DNA from: Anaerolineae bacterium
Lineage (GTDB): Bacteria > Chloroflexota > Anaerolineae > JACIWP01
DNA: 8,057 bases
Direction: 5' to 3'
Assembly (NCBI GenBank): GCA_014360855.1
Contig: JACIWP010000141.1
Coordinates: forward strand, 1 to 8,057
Made by a program: the position numbers and the translations under genes. Below are positions 1 through 6,240 of the stretch, piece by piece. Within the stretch, counting starts at the first letter, position 1. Each line of letters starts with the position of its first letter. The notes below the pieces were generated by a model, which worked only from the letters and a program-made list of their open reading frames with translations, made no database searches and was not told the origin of the DNA.

Positions 1-588
1 CGCGGGGCGACGCCGGCTGTCATCGCCCAGAAGCGCGCCGAGTACAGCCGGCCGCCGGCGCCCGGCTCCGTCATCATCAGCAATGAGGGGGAACGCTGGG
101 AGGCGGTTCAGCCGCATATCGAGGCGCAGGACGCTCAGGCGGACGGCAAGGCGATGCGTCTGCTGGTGGCGGCCGGCGCCGGCGTGCCCCTGCACTTCCT
201 CAGCGAGGGGGAATCGGCGACCCGCGCCACGGCGGCGGAGATGGGGGACCCGACCTTTCGGCATTACCGCCGGCGGCAGATGGAGGTATGCCGCATGGTG
301 GAACGGCTGGTGGGGGTCGCCTATCAGCGGGCCGTGGCGGTGGGCAGGGCGCGGTTTTATGAGCGGCTGGAGCTGAAGGTATCTGCGCCGGAGATCGTGC
401 GCGATGACAACGAGTCGTTGAGCCGTGCCGCGCGGCAGATGGTGGAGACATTGGCCCGCATGCGGGAGCTGGGCTGGGTGGACGCGCGCCGCGCCATACG
501 ACTGGCCTTTAAGGCCGCCGGCGAGCTGATCAGCGAGGAGGATATTGATATGCTCTTACAAACTGCTTCACCAGGTGATGCTGTGTGA
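1..588 (+). CDS. Phage portal protein, C-terminal part (5' end outside window)
   Basis: The frame is open from the first base, so this is the last 195 residues of a longer protein. Portal proteins form the dodecameric ring through which DNA enters the capsid and to which the neck attaches. The visible part reads PGSVIISNEGERWEAVQP near the start, then a GVPLHFLSEGESATRATAAE segment at about residues 63-82, then DPTFRHYRRRQMEVCRMVE. A glycine-proline loop, a T-ATA-EM helix and an RQ-rich helix in that order are what I know from the C-terminal half of portal proteins. The end is helical and acidic (SEEDIDMLLQ). The next phage gene encodes a prohead protease/capsid protein, the usual order in head modules, which supports the call. 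An internal ATG at 154 is not the start, because conserved sequence continues upstream of it. The call rests on motif recall and context; the portal subfamily is not determined. Confidence 0.75.
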   Translation, partial: RGATPAVIAQKRAEYSRPPAPGSVIISNEGERWEAVQPHIEAQDAQADGKAMRLLVAAGAGVPLHFLSEGESATRATAAEMGDPTFRHYRRRQMEVCRMVERLVGVAYQRAVAVGRARFYERLELKVSAPEIVRDDNESLSRAARQMVETLARMRELGWVDARRAIRLAFKAAGELISEEDIDMLLQTASPGDAV

Positions 589-638
589 ACAAACTTGTAA
601 CGCTTGGGGTTAGAAGGGGAAATCCGCTCAGGGAAGGT

Positions 639-866
639 CTAACGACTGCGGCTGGCATGCCGCTCACAAGGCTCGCGCAGCAATCGTTGGGCCTCCCATC
701 GTCGGGCCGCATCCACCTCTTCCGGCGAACAGTCGGAGCGCAGGGTGAACCAGACCGACTGCCCGCATTTCGGACACTTGACGCGATGGAGCAGGAACGT
801 CGGTCGCTCGGAGGGCTGGGTAGTTGATGCGGCGAGCAGGGTCCCCAGATGCAGTTGTTGCGCCAT
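639..866 (-). CDS. Small CPxCG zinc-ribbon-like protein, probable phage moron
   Basis: A 75-residue protein is read against the phage genes, in the spacer between portal and capsid. I do not recognise the family. It contains CPKCG at residues 31-35 and C67-x2-H70 near the basic C-terminus (CERHASRSR), with C46 between them. CPxCG plus a later CxxH pair could bind one zinc ion, but the second half is not a classical knuckle. The region between is a charged helix (PEEVDAARRWEAQRLL). The start at 866 is chosen because AGGAGGTG lies just upstream with ideal spacing and a TATAAT promoter lies about 115 bases further up; the frame is open further upstream but crosses that promoter. The gene has no GCCGGC hexamer, unlike all phage genes around it, which suggests separate acquisition. 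Its opposite strand and own promoter fit a moron expressed from a quiescent prophage. Function is unknown. Confidence 0.6.
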   Translation of the reverse strand: MAQQLHLGTLLAASTTQPSERPTFLLHRVKCPKCGQSVWFTLRSDCSPEEVDAARRWEAQRLLREPCERHASRSR

Positions 867-870
867 GGTC

Positions 871-878
871 CACCTCCT
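871..878 (-). promoter_or_regulatory. Ribosome binding site of the 75-residue minus-strand gene
   Basis: The minus strand reads AGGAGGTG followed by GACC and the ATG at 866. This near-perfect Shine-Dalgarno sequence is the main reason for choosing the internal ATG over earlier in-frame codons, and for believing that the minus-strand frame is real. Confidence 0.7.
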
Positions 879-929
879 GGGAATATGGGCTTTCACGCGC
901 GCATAGGGAGAGGCTCGCCATTGAGCGCC

Positions 930-950
930 TGCAGGAGAAGGTATCCTGCA
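930..950. repeat. Perfect 7-bp inverted repeat in the minus-strand gene leader
   Basis: TGCAGGA (930-936) and TCCTGCA (944-950) are exact reverse complements separated by seven bases. The repeat lies in the untranslated leader of the minus-strand gene, between its promoter and its ribosome binding site. It could be an mRNA hairpin or a repressor operator. No T-run follows on either strand, so it is not a standard intrinsic terminator. Whether it acts at all is not known. Confidence 0.45.
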
Positions 951-980
951 TAAGGCACAAGGGGATTCACTTCCAGTTTG

Positions 981-1009
981 ATTATAGCACATTTTGGGGT
1001 GGCCGGCAA
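981..1009 (-). promoter_or_regulatory. Sigma70-type promoter of the minus-strand small gene
   Basis: The minus strand has TTGCCG (1009-1004) and TATAAT (986-981) separated by 17 bases. The -10 box is perfect and preceded by TGC, making an extended -10; the -35 box matches consensus at four of six positions. Transcription would start near 974 and leave a leader of about 110 bases. The promoter points away from the capsid gene that starts at 1059. The same TGTGCTATAAT string occurs in the promoter before the molybdoenzyme gene, which suggests the host housekeeping sigma factor uses it. Confidence 0.65.
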
Positions 1010-1058
1010 GTTCTTATGCGGCCCGGAACGAATTCGCCGCAAGAAAGGAGGTGCAGGT

Positions 1059-3023
1059 ATGGGAGTGGAACGGGTGGAAGCCGGCCGGCTGGAGCTGGCC
1101 CGGGCGCGGCTGGGGGAATGGGAGCCGGCCGGCGGGGTGGAGACGGTGGAGGGAGCGACACGGCTGGAGGTGCTGGCCATGCGCGCCGGCGAGGCCAACG
1201 GCCTGCGCTATCCGGCGGAGGTGCTGGCGGCGAGCGTGCAGGCCGGCCTGTGGCGGGGCGCGGCGGTGTTCCTGGACCATCCCGACGCGCTGGACGCCAC
1301 GCGCGCTGGCGGCCGGACCCTGGGCGACCTGGCCGGCGTGGTCGAGGAGGCCTGGTATGAGGATGGGGTGCGGGCGCGCCTGCGCCTGGCCGGCCCCAAG
1401 GGGCCGCTGGTGGCGGAGCTGGCGCGCCAGTGGCTGGCGGACCGGGAGGCCGGCCGGGCGGTGCCGCGCATCGGGCTGAGCGCCGACCTGCTGGTACTGC
1501 GGGATGCCGGCGGCCTGGTGCGGCGCATCCAACAGGTGCATTCCCTGGACGTGGTGTTTGACCCCGCCGCCGGCGGGACCTTTCTGCGGGTGCTCAATGC
1601 TTCGGATGGAGTGACCGCTTCTCAACCAATGCCAGAGGAGGGAAATACGATGTCCACGAACGAGGTCTTGTCTTCGGACGGCGCCGCCGGCGCGCAGGAG
1701 CCGGCGCTGGCCCGCGAGCTTGCCCTGCTCCAGTGCGAGCACGCGCTGAACGCCGCCCTGCGGGATGCCGGCCTGCCGGAAGCGCTGGAACGCGCCGTGC
1801 GCCAGCGCTTCGCCGGCCGGCTGTTTCATCCGCAGGAGCTGGGGCAGGCCATCGCCGCCCAGCGCGCCACCTGGGCCGAACTGCTGGAGGCCGGCGTGGT
1901 GAAGGGGTTGGGGGAGCCGCGGCCGGCGGCCCGCGCCGGCGTCAGCGGTATGCTGGATGAGTTGGACCGGGTGCGCCTGGCGTGGGAGCGCGCCCTGGGC
2001 CTTCCCATCCCGGAGCGCTACCGCGATATCCCGCGCTTGAGCGGCATCCGTGAGTTGTACATCACCCTGACCGGCGACCATGAGTTTCGCGGCCGGCTCT
2101 TCCCCGAGCGCGCCCTGCTGGCCAACGCCACAACCGCCACCATGACGAGTCTGGTGGCGGACGGCCTGAACAAGGTCATGCTGCAGGCCTACAACCGCCG
2201 GGAGAAGTGGTGGCAGTCCATTGTGGTGAACCGCGACCTGGACCGCTTCCAGGACATGAAAATGATCCGGGTGCACGGCTTCTCGTCCCTGAGCACCGTC
2301 AATGAGGGCGCGGCCTATACCGAGGCGAGCTGGGACGACGTGATGGAGACCGCCAGCATTGCCAAAAAGGGCAATTACATCGGCATCACCCTGGAGATGA
2401 TCATGGCGGATGACATGGACGCGGTGCGCGCCATCCCGACGCTCCTGGGGTCGGCGGCGTACAACACGGTCTCGGACATGGTGAGCGAGGTGTTCACCGC
2501 CAACGCCGGCCTGGGCCCGCTCATGGCCGATGGCTATAACCTCTTTGATGCGGCGCATCACGGCAACCTGCGCACGGCCGCGCTGTCGCTGGAGGAGTTC
2601 GACAATGTGGCGCTGGCGATGATGAATCAGACGGAGCCCGGCTCCGGGCGCAAGCTGGCGGTGCCGCCGGCTTTCCTCCTGGTTCCGACCAGCCTGCGCT
2701 CCACCGCCCTCACGATCCGCAACAGCACCCATATTCCCGGCTCCGGCGACAACGACATCAATCCCTGGTACCAGGGTTTCGAGGTCATCGTGGTGCCGCC
2801 CTGGAGCGACGCCAATGACTGGGCAGCCGTGGCATCCCCAGCGCAGGTGGAGGGCATCGTGATGGGCTGGCTGTTCGGCCGGCAGGAGCCGGAAATCTTC
2901 GTCGCCGACAGCGAGGTGATGGGTTCCATGTTCACCAACGACGAGATGCGCATTAAGGTGCGCTGGTTCCTGTGCGTCGGTGTGGCGGACTACCGCGGCC
3001 TGCACAAGAACAACGTGGCGTAA
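1059..3023 (+). CDS. Prohead protease - major capsid protein fusion
   Basis: One 654-residue frame encodes two capsid-assembly functions. Residues about 35-180 resemble a prohead maturation serine protease: FLDHPDA with H74, then RIGLSAD with S141, then QQVHSLDVVFDPAAGG with H161 or D164 as possible third catalytic residue. Residues 198 to about 330 are helical and charged, like a scaffold or delta domain. Residues about 330-654 resemble an HK97-fold major capsid protein of the Mu gpT kind, with DAAHHGNL, a VPPAFLLVPTSLRS segment and PWYQGFEVIVVPPW. AAGAAAGGAGGTG precedes the ATG at 1059; the frame is open further upstream, but nothing there looks conserved. Separate protease and capsid genes are the commoner arrangement. 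A second ATG at codon 198 has its own ribosome binding site, so the capsid part may also be made alone. The capsid call is firmer than the protease triad, which is inferred from motif order. Confidence 0.8.
   Translation: MGVERVEAGRLELARARLGEWEPAGGVETVEGATRLEVLAMRAGEANGLRYPAEVLAASVQAGLWRGAAVFLDHPDALDATRAGGRTLGDLAGVVEEAWYEDGVRARLRLAGPKGPLVAELARQWLADREAGRAVPRIGLSADLLVLRDAGGLVRRIQQVHSLDVVFDPAAGGTFLRVLNASDGVTASQPMPEEGNTMSTNEVLSSDGAAGAQEPALARELALLQCEHALNAALRDAGLPEALERAVRQRFAGRLFHPQELGQAIAAQRATWAELLEAGVVKGLGEPRPAARAGVSGMLDELDRVRLAWERALGLPIPERYRDIPRLSGIRELYITLTGDHEFRGRLFPERALLANATTATMTSLVADGLNKVMLQAYNRREKWWQSIVVNRDLDRFQDMKMIRVHGFSSLSTVNEGAAYTEASWDDVMETASIAKKGNYIGITLEMIMADDMDAVRAIPTLLGSAAYNTVSDMVSEVFTANAGLGPLMADGYNLFDAAHHGNLRTAALSLEEFDNVALAMMNQTEPGSGRKLAVPPAFLLVPTSLRSTALTIRNSTHIPGSGDNDINPWYQGFEVIVVPPWSDANDWAAVASPAQVEGIVMGWLFGRQEPEIFVADSEVMGSMFTNDEMRIKVRWFLCVGVADYRGLHKNNVA
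1636..1641 (+). promoter_or_regulatory. Internal ribosome binding site inside the protease-capsid fusion
   Basis: AGGAGG lies eight bases before the in-frame ATG at 1650. It falls in the linker between the protease-like and capsid parts (PMPEEGNT then MSTNEV). A full Shine-Dalgarno sequence at the domain border is unlikely to be chance, though it can also be explained by Glu-Glu-Gly codons (GAG GAG GGA). Confidence 0.55.
1650..3023 (+). CDS. Major capsid protein, possible independent product from internal start
   Basis: Starting at ATG 1650 gives a 457-residue protein nested in the longer fusion, in the same frame and with the same stop. It would contain the N-terminal helical scaffold/delta-like region and the whole HK97-like capsid fold, and lack the protease-like domain. 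Such a start would give excess capsid subunits over protease, as assembly needs hundreds of the former and few of the latter. Lambda C/Nu3 is a known precedent for a protease gene with a nested in-frame second product, though there the product is a scaffold. Support is the AGGAGG with eight-base spacing and the domain border. Proteolytic release from the full fusion is the alternative. Confidence 0.5.
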   Translation: MSTNEVLSSDGAAGAQEPALARELALLQCEHALNAALRDAGLPEALERAVRQRFAGRLFHPQELGQAIAAQRATWAELLEAGVVKGLGEPRPAARAGVSGMLDELDRVRLAWERALGLPIPERYRDIPRLSGIRELYITLTGDHEFRGRLFPERALLANATTATMTSLVADGLNKVMLQAYNRREKWWQSIVVNRDLDRFQDMKMIRVHGFSSLSTVNEGAAYTEASWDDVMETASIAKKGNYIGITLEMIMADDMDAVRAIPTLLGSAAYNTVSDMVSEVFTANAGLGPLMADGYNLFDAAHHGNLRTAALSLEEFDNVALAMMNQTEPGSGRKLAVPPAFLLVPTSLRSTALTIRNSTHIPGSGDNDINPWYQGFEVIVVPPWSDANDWAAVASPAQVEGIVMGWLFGRQEPEIFVADSEVMGSMFTNDEMRIKVRWFLCVGVADYRGLHKNNVA

Positions 3024-3036
3024 CGTATCATGGCGC

Positions 3037-3079
3037 GCTGGGCGCCTGAGGCGCGAGACAGCCGGCCCAGGCGCCCAGC
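3037..3079 (+). repeat. Perfect 12-bp stem-loop between capsid gene and next gene
   Basis: GCTGGGCGCCTG (3037-3048) is exactly complementary to CAGGCGCCCAGC (3068-3079), with a 19-base loop. It begins 14 bases after the capsid stop codon and ends 11 bases before the next ribosome binding site. The stem is almost all G and C. There is no following T-run, so full intrinsic termination is doubtful. It could partly attenuate transcription, or protect the 3' end of a processed capsid mRNA, either of which would favour capsid over connector expression. Confidence 0.6.
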
Positions 3080-3100
3080 CCAACGTAAGGAGGTGAGGAC

Positions 3101-3283
3101 ATGGTCGGGAAAGGCACCAGTGAGGTGATCGCCCTGCGGGCGCGGGTGCAGGTACTGGAGCATACGGTCTGGGCGTTGGTGGAGCGGGTGACCGCCCTGG
3201 AGGAGCGGCTGGAGGAGCCGGCACCGCCGCCGGCCGCCGGCTCTTCTCCGCGCCCGCCGGAGCGAAAGGAGCGCCGGCGATGA
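3101..3283 (+). CDS. Small coiled-coil phage protein
   Basis: A 60-residue protein of unknown family. Residues 9-39 form a clear coiled coil: L12, V16, L19, V23, L26, V30, L33 and L37 follow a strict 4-3 heptad spacing, with charged residues between. The tail is proline-rich and basic (PAPPPAAGSSPRPPERKERRR, residues 40-60), probably unstructured. TAAGGAGGTGAGGAC immediately precedes the ATG, a very strong ribosome binding site. Its stop overlaps the next start as ATGA, so the connector gene is translationally coupled to it. Position between capsid and connector suggests a small head-associated or assembly-accessory protein that oligomerises through the coil; this is inference. It is too short for a complete scaffold protein, and the fusion upstream already carries a scaffold-like region. 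Confidence 0.65.
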   Translation: MVGKGTSEVIALRARVQVLEHTVWALVERVTALEERLEEPAPPPAAGSSPRPPERKERRR

Positions 3284-3903
3284 GCGCGGATATCAGCACC
3301 CTGCGCGCCCTCCTGGCGCTGGACCTGGGCGATGCCGGCGGGGAGACCTGGACGGCGGAGGAGCTGGAGCGGGCCGTGGAAAAGGCGCTGGGGGAGTACG
3401 ACCTCTGGCTCCCTCTGCGGCAGGAGGCCGTGCTGACGCTGGAGGAAGAGGGCCGGCAGGTGGACCTGTCGGCGCTGGAGGGACTGCTGGGGGTAGAACG
3501 GGTCTGGTCCCCGTACGAGGATGATGCCTGGCCGCCGCAGTGGTGCCCCTTTGAGTGCATGGGGCCGGCCCTGACCCTTCTGACGCCGGCCGTGCCGCAG
3601 GCGGGGCAACAGCTTCGCCTGGTGTACTGGGCGGCCCACCGCATCGCCGGCCTTTCTGGGGCAGAGGATACGACCCTGCCGGCGGAGGATCTGGAGCTGG
3701 TGCTGATGGGAGCGGCCGGCTATGCCGCCCTGGAGCGCTCGCGCAGCGCGGTGGGAAGCATCAATGTCTCGGGCTATACGCCGGTGCACTGGGCGGACTG
3801 GGCCAATGACCGGTTGGAGGGGTTCCGCCGCCGGCTGAGGGAGCTGGCGGCGCTGAGGGGCATGGGATTTGCCGGCCCAGCACCCTTCACCACAGGAGGC
3901 TGA
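3280..3903 (+). CDS. Probable head-tail connector (adaptor) protein
   Basis: A 207-residue soluble protein with no signal peptide or membrane segment. The N-terminus TLRALLALDLGD followed by WTAEELERAVEKAL and a helix resembles the opening of gp6-like connectors, which dock on the portal ring from below to extend the DNA channel. A middle beta region (LRLVYWAAHRIAG) and LPAEDLELVLMGAAGYAALE, then a long final helix (LEGFRRRLRELAAL), match the layout I recall for such adaptors, in which the LP-x-E-x2-E helix packs near the portal. The start overlaps the stop of the coiled-coil gene by four bases. The downstream gene begins three bases after the stop, so the two are likely co-translated. No conserved catalytic residues are seen. 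The call rests on pattern and location; a neck protein of another family remains possible. Confidence 0.65.
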   Translation: MSADISTLRALLALDLGDAGGETWTAEELERAVEKALGEYDLWLPLRQEAVLTLEEEGRQVDLSALEGLLGVERVWSPYEDDAWPPQWCPFECMGPALTLLTPAVPQAGQQLRLVYWAAHRIAGLSGAEDTTLPAEDLELVLMGAAGYAALERSRSAVGSINVSGYTPVHWADWANDRLEGFRRRLRELAALRGMGFAGPAPFTTGG

Positions 3904-3906
3904 GGC

Positions 3907-5970
3907 ATGCGCGCCATCCCCGAGGCTTTGCAGGCGGTGCAGGGAAGGCCGCAGTTGCGGCCGGCGGTTCGGCTGGAGGTGTGGAGCCGGCGGTTCGGCC
4001 TATGGCGGCCGGCCTGGCAGGCATTGTACGCCGGCGGTGAATCCGCGCACGGGCATGACGCCGGTTTGTGCGCCGACGGCGCGTTGGTGCGGGCGCGAGT
4101 GGATGAGAACGGCTATCTGCAGGTCGCCCGCATACCCCATCCTGAGGACCCGGACGAATGGTGTCCCTGGCAGATACTGGCGACGGCCGACGATGTGGCG
4201 CCGGCGGTCATCACTCATCCTACCAGCAGTGAGGTGCATATCTTGTGGGTGGGCGCCATTCACCGCAACATCCGCTGGACGCTCTCCACGGACGGCGGTG
4301 TCACCTGGAGCACGCCGGCGCAAATTCTGTCGGAGCCGTCGGGGAGCCGTATCACCGCGCTGGCCGGCGTTTTTCGCGGCCAGTCCCCGTATGAGCTGTA
4401 CTTGTTCTATGCGCTGGATGCCGGCGGCGCCGGCGCCGATGACGTGCTGAAAGTGGTGCGGTACGCCGGCGGTTCCTGGGGAGCCCCGTCCGCCTGGAGC
4501 TATGGGCCGCGCTATTTCTTCAACGGCCTGGATGCGCTCTGGCAGGGCGATTTCTGGGTGGTTGCCGCCGGCCGCGACAGTGCTTCCCCCTATCTGCCGC
4601 GCCTTTGGACGCTGGCCTACGGCGATGGTTGGGAATATCCCGCCGGCGCATGGGCCGCGCTGGCAGAGCTGGAAGCGTCCGATGCGACGCAGTTTCAGTT
4701 CGCCGCGCCGGCCTGGTGCGCCGGCGATGCCGTGCGTCTGAGCTATCTGGAGCGCTGGGATGGGACCAACGCCTACCGGCAGGCCTGCCTGCGGACGCTC
4801 CTGCCGGCGGCTTCCCTGGGGTCGGCGCGCTGGACGGATGCGGAGCCGGTGGGCTATGCGCCGGCGGCGGATGCGGCCCTTTGCCTGTGCTGGGATGCCT
4901 CGGCGGGCCGGCTGTACCGCATCGGGCATGACCGGGCCTGGTGTGCGGTGCAGGAGACGGAGCCGCTGGAGCTGGGTGAGCGGGTGGTGGCGTATACGTA
5001 CAATGAAATGCCGGCCGGCGGAGGGCTGGTCGTGGTGCTGGACAATCGAGATGGGGCGCTGTCGCGGGCGGGACAGGATGATTCCCCGTACGCGGCCCTG
5101 CGGCCGGGCGCGGAACTGCGGCTGGCGCGCGGCGCATGGGCGGCCGGCGCGCCGTATTACGCCGACCTGCCGGCCGGCACGGTCACAGCACTGGAATGGC
5201 GGGAGTCTCAGGGGACGAGCCGGCTGATCGTGCGGGCGGAGGGCTGGTGGGGAGTGTTACGCGGATGGCGCGCCGGCCGGCTCTTCTCCTGGGACGGGAC
5301 GCGCACCACCGCCAGCATTAGCGCGGACCTGCTGGCGCAGGTGGGGCTGGACTTCGCGGCGGACGGCGCCGGCTCCGACCTGATGAGCACGCGCAAGCCG
5401 CGCTTTGTCGTGCCGGCCGGCCAGGATGGGGCGACCGCCCTGCGCCGGCTGATGGCGAATCTGCCGGACCTCCTGCGCTTCGATGGGTATGGGACAGTGC
5501 TCTTCCGTGACCCGGCCGTACTACCGGCCGCCTTTGCCGTCGGCGGGGCGGGGGAGCCGGCAGTGCTGGAAGGGGCGCTGGTGCAGGGCACGGCACGGGC
5601 CAACCTGTGTCAGGCCAGCGGCGATGGGGTATTCGGCTGGGCGCTGGACCTGGATGCCATCCAGGAGATGGGGACGCGCCGGCGGGTCTGGTACGATGCG
5701 GCGCTCCTTTCCGCGGCACAGGCCGGCCAGGCGGCGGAAGGGATGCTGCGGCGCGCCGGCCTGGAGGGGCCGGCCGGCTGGCTGCGCCTGCGGCCGCTGT
5801 GGGGCGTGGAGCTGTGGGATGTCCTGGATTGGACGCGGCGGGATGGGAGCCGGCGGCAGGTGCGGGTGGTGGGGATACAGGAGCGCTGTGACATGCGCCG
5901 GCGGGGTATTTATGAACAGCGGCTGTCGGTGGTCACGCTGTCCGGTGATGAACCAGGAGGTGGGGTATGA
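3907..5970 (+). CDS. Tail-tip/baseplate-hub-like protein with N-terminal beta-propeller
   Basis: A 687-residue protein with two visible parts. Residues about 55-345 look like a beta-propeller of sialidase/BNR type: one perfect Asp-box at 127-134 (STDGGVTW) and repeated Trp/Tyr-rich strands such as DFWVVAAGRDS and AVRLSYLERWDG. No sialidase catalytic set (three Arg, Asp, Tyr-Glu) could be assigned, so binding rather than cleavage is likelier. Residues about 355-680 resemble a phage tail hub: VVVLDNRDGALSR (375-387), PYAALRPGAELRLARG (394-409), LIVRAEGWWGVLRGWRAG (440-457), and QQRLS-like ending YEQRLSVVTL. The LDNRDG and wall-forming repeats are typical of hub or minor tail proteins that open cell-surface structures. 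AGGAGG lies before the ATG at 3907, and the stop overlaps the next start. It directly follows the connector, with no tail tube or tape-measure gene, which is unusual. Function as an adhesin-hub is inferred. Confidence 0.6.
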   Translation: MRAIPEALQAVQGRPQLRPAVRLEVWSRRFGLWRPAWQALYAGGESAHGHDAGLCADGALVRARVDENGYLQVARIPHPEDPDEWCPWQILATADDVAPAVITHPTSSEVHILWVGAIHRNIRWTLSTDGGVTWSTPAQILSEPSGSRITALAGVFRGQSPYELYLFYALDAGGAGADDVLKVVRYAGGSWGAPSAWSYGPRYFFNGLDALWQGDFWVVAAGRDSASPYLPRLWTLAYGDGWEYPAGAWAALAELEASDATQFQFAAPAWCAGDAVRLSYLERWDGTNAYRQACLRTLLPAASLGSARWTDAEPVGYAPAADAALCLCWDASAGRLYRIGHDRAWCAVQETEPLELGERVVAYTYNEMPAGGGLVVVLDNRDGALSRAGQDDSPYAALRPGAELRLARGAWAAGAPYYADLPAGTVTALEWRESQGTSRLIVRAEGWWGVLRGWRAGRLFSWDGTRTTASISADLLAQVGLDFAADGAGSDLMSTRKPRFVVPAGQDGATALRRLMANLPDLLRFDGYGTVLFRDPAVLPAAFAVGGAGEPAVLEGALVQGTARANLCQASGDGVFGWALDLDAIQEMGTRRRVWYDAALLSAAQAGQAAEGMLRRAGLEGPAGWLRLRPLWGVELWDVLDWTRRDGSRRQVRVVGIQERCDMRRRGIYEQRLSVVTLSGDEPGGGV

Positions 5971-6203
5971 TGGCGTGGGGGGTGTTGGCGGCGGTGGACC
6001 TGGGCACATACACGGCCAGCGTGGCGTTGGCGGACAGCCGGCCAGCGTATTTGCGGGATGTGGTGGTCAGCAGAGGGATATCGGCGTCGGATCTGGTGGT
6101 GGGCCGGCAGGTCGCGGTCTGGATAGATGAGGCGGGTGGGAGCGCGCCGTTGTTACTCCGCAAATGGATCGTGCATATCGAGACATGCGGCTGGCTCATG
6201 TGA
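5967..6203 (+). CDS. Small unknown phage protein, possibly 3'-truncated
   Basis: A 78-residue protein starting at ATGATG that overlaps the upstream stop (ATGA); AGGAGG sits six bases before. I do not recognise the family. Residues 1-53 look like strand-rich phage small-tail sequence: VDLGTYTASVALADS, then SASDLVVGRQVAVWI, the kind of short beta domain seen in tail-associated proteins that follow a hub gene. From about residue 60 the character changes (LLLRKWIVHIETCGWLM) and the codons become less GC-rich, for example TTG, TTA, AAA, CAT and ATA-like choices. This suggests that the original C-terminus was lost and replaced by chance sequence up to the first stop. It ends the phage cluster. Whether it is intact and functional is unclear. 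Confidence 0.5.
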   Translation: MMAWGVLAAVDLGTYTASVALADSRPAYLRDVVVSRGISASDLVVGRQVAVWIDEAGGSAPLLLRKWIVHIETCGWLM

Positions 6204-6232
6204 AGTATAGCACGATCCGCTATAGGAAGCAA
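6204..6232 (-). promoter_or_regulatory. Candidate leftward promoter after the last phage gene
   Basis: The minus strand reads TTGCTT (6232-6227), a 17-base spacer, then TATACT (6209-6204) preceded by TGC (extended -10). Transcription would run antisense into the end of the phage cluster, where no convincing minus-strand gene is seen. It shares TGCTATA with both other promoters in the window. Plausible by sequence but with no target gene, so chance or a displaced promoter are real alternatives. Confidence 0.3.
6206..6224. repeat. Perfect inverted repeat TATAGC-N7-GCTATA
   Basis: TATAGC (6206-6211) and GCTATA (6219-6224) are exact reverse complements with a seven-base centre. The spacing, 13 bases centre to centre, is compatible with a small dimeric DNA-binding protein. 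It lies just downstream of the last phage gene and overlaps the candidate leftward promoter. Could be an operator; no regulator is visible in the window. Confidence 0.4.
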
Positions 6233-6240
6233 CAGGGGAG

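Noticed and set aside
609..643. Inverted repeat GTTAGA / TCTAAC as a terminator of portal or moron gene
   Set aside because: Only six pairs with a loop of 23 bases and no T-run; too weak to claim.
585..827. Plus-strand frame overlapping the portal stop
   Set aside because: It has only a GTG start without a ribosome binding site and lies opposite the better supported minus-strand CPxCG gene.
867..992. N-terminal extension of the minus-strand small gene to 992
   Set aside because: The extension crosses the TATAAT promoter and leader and lacks a ribosome binding site; the ATG at 866 has a near-perfect one.
824..1360. Plus-strand frame of 178 codons across the spacer into the capsid gene
   Set aside because: Gly/Arg-rich out-of-frame sequence over the capsid gene start; a shadow.
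1014..3644. Very long minus-strand open frame (876 codons) opposite the capsid gene
   Set aside because: It is a codon-bias shadow of the GC-rich plus-strand genes; it crosses three plus-strand genes and is rich in Arg, Pro, His and Gln without any domain pattern.
4000..4929. Minus-strand frame of 309 codons opposite the hub gene
   Set aside because: Low-complexity Arg/Pro/His composition, no ribosome binding site seen, antisense to a coherent domain structure.
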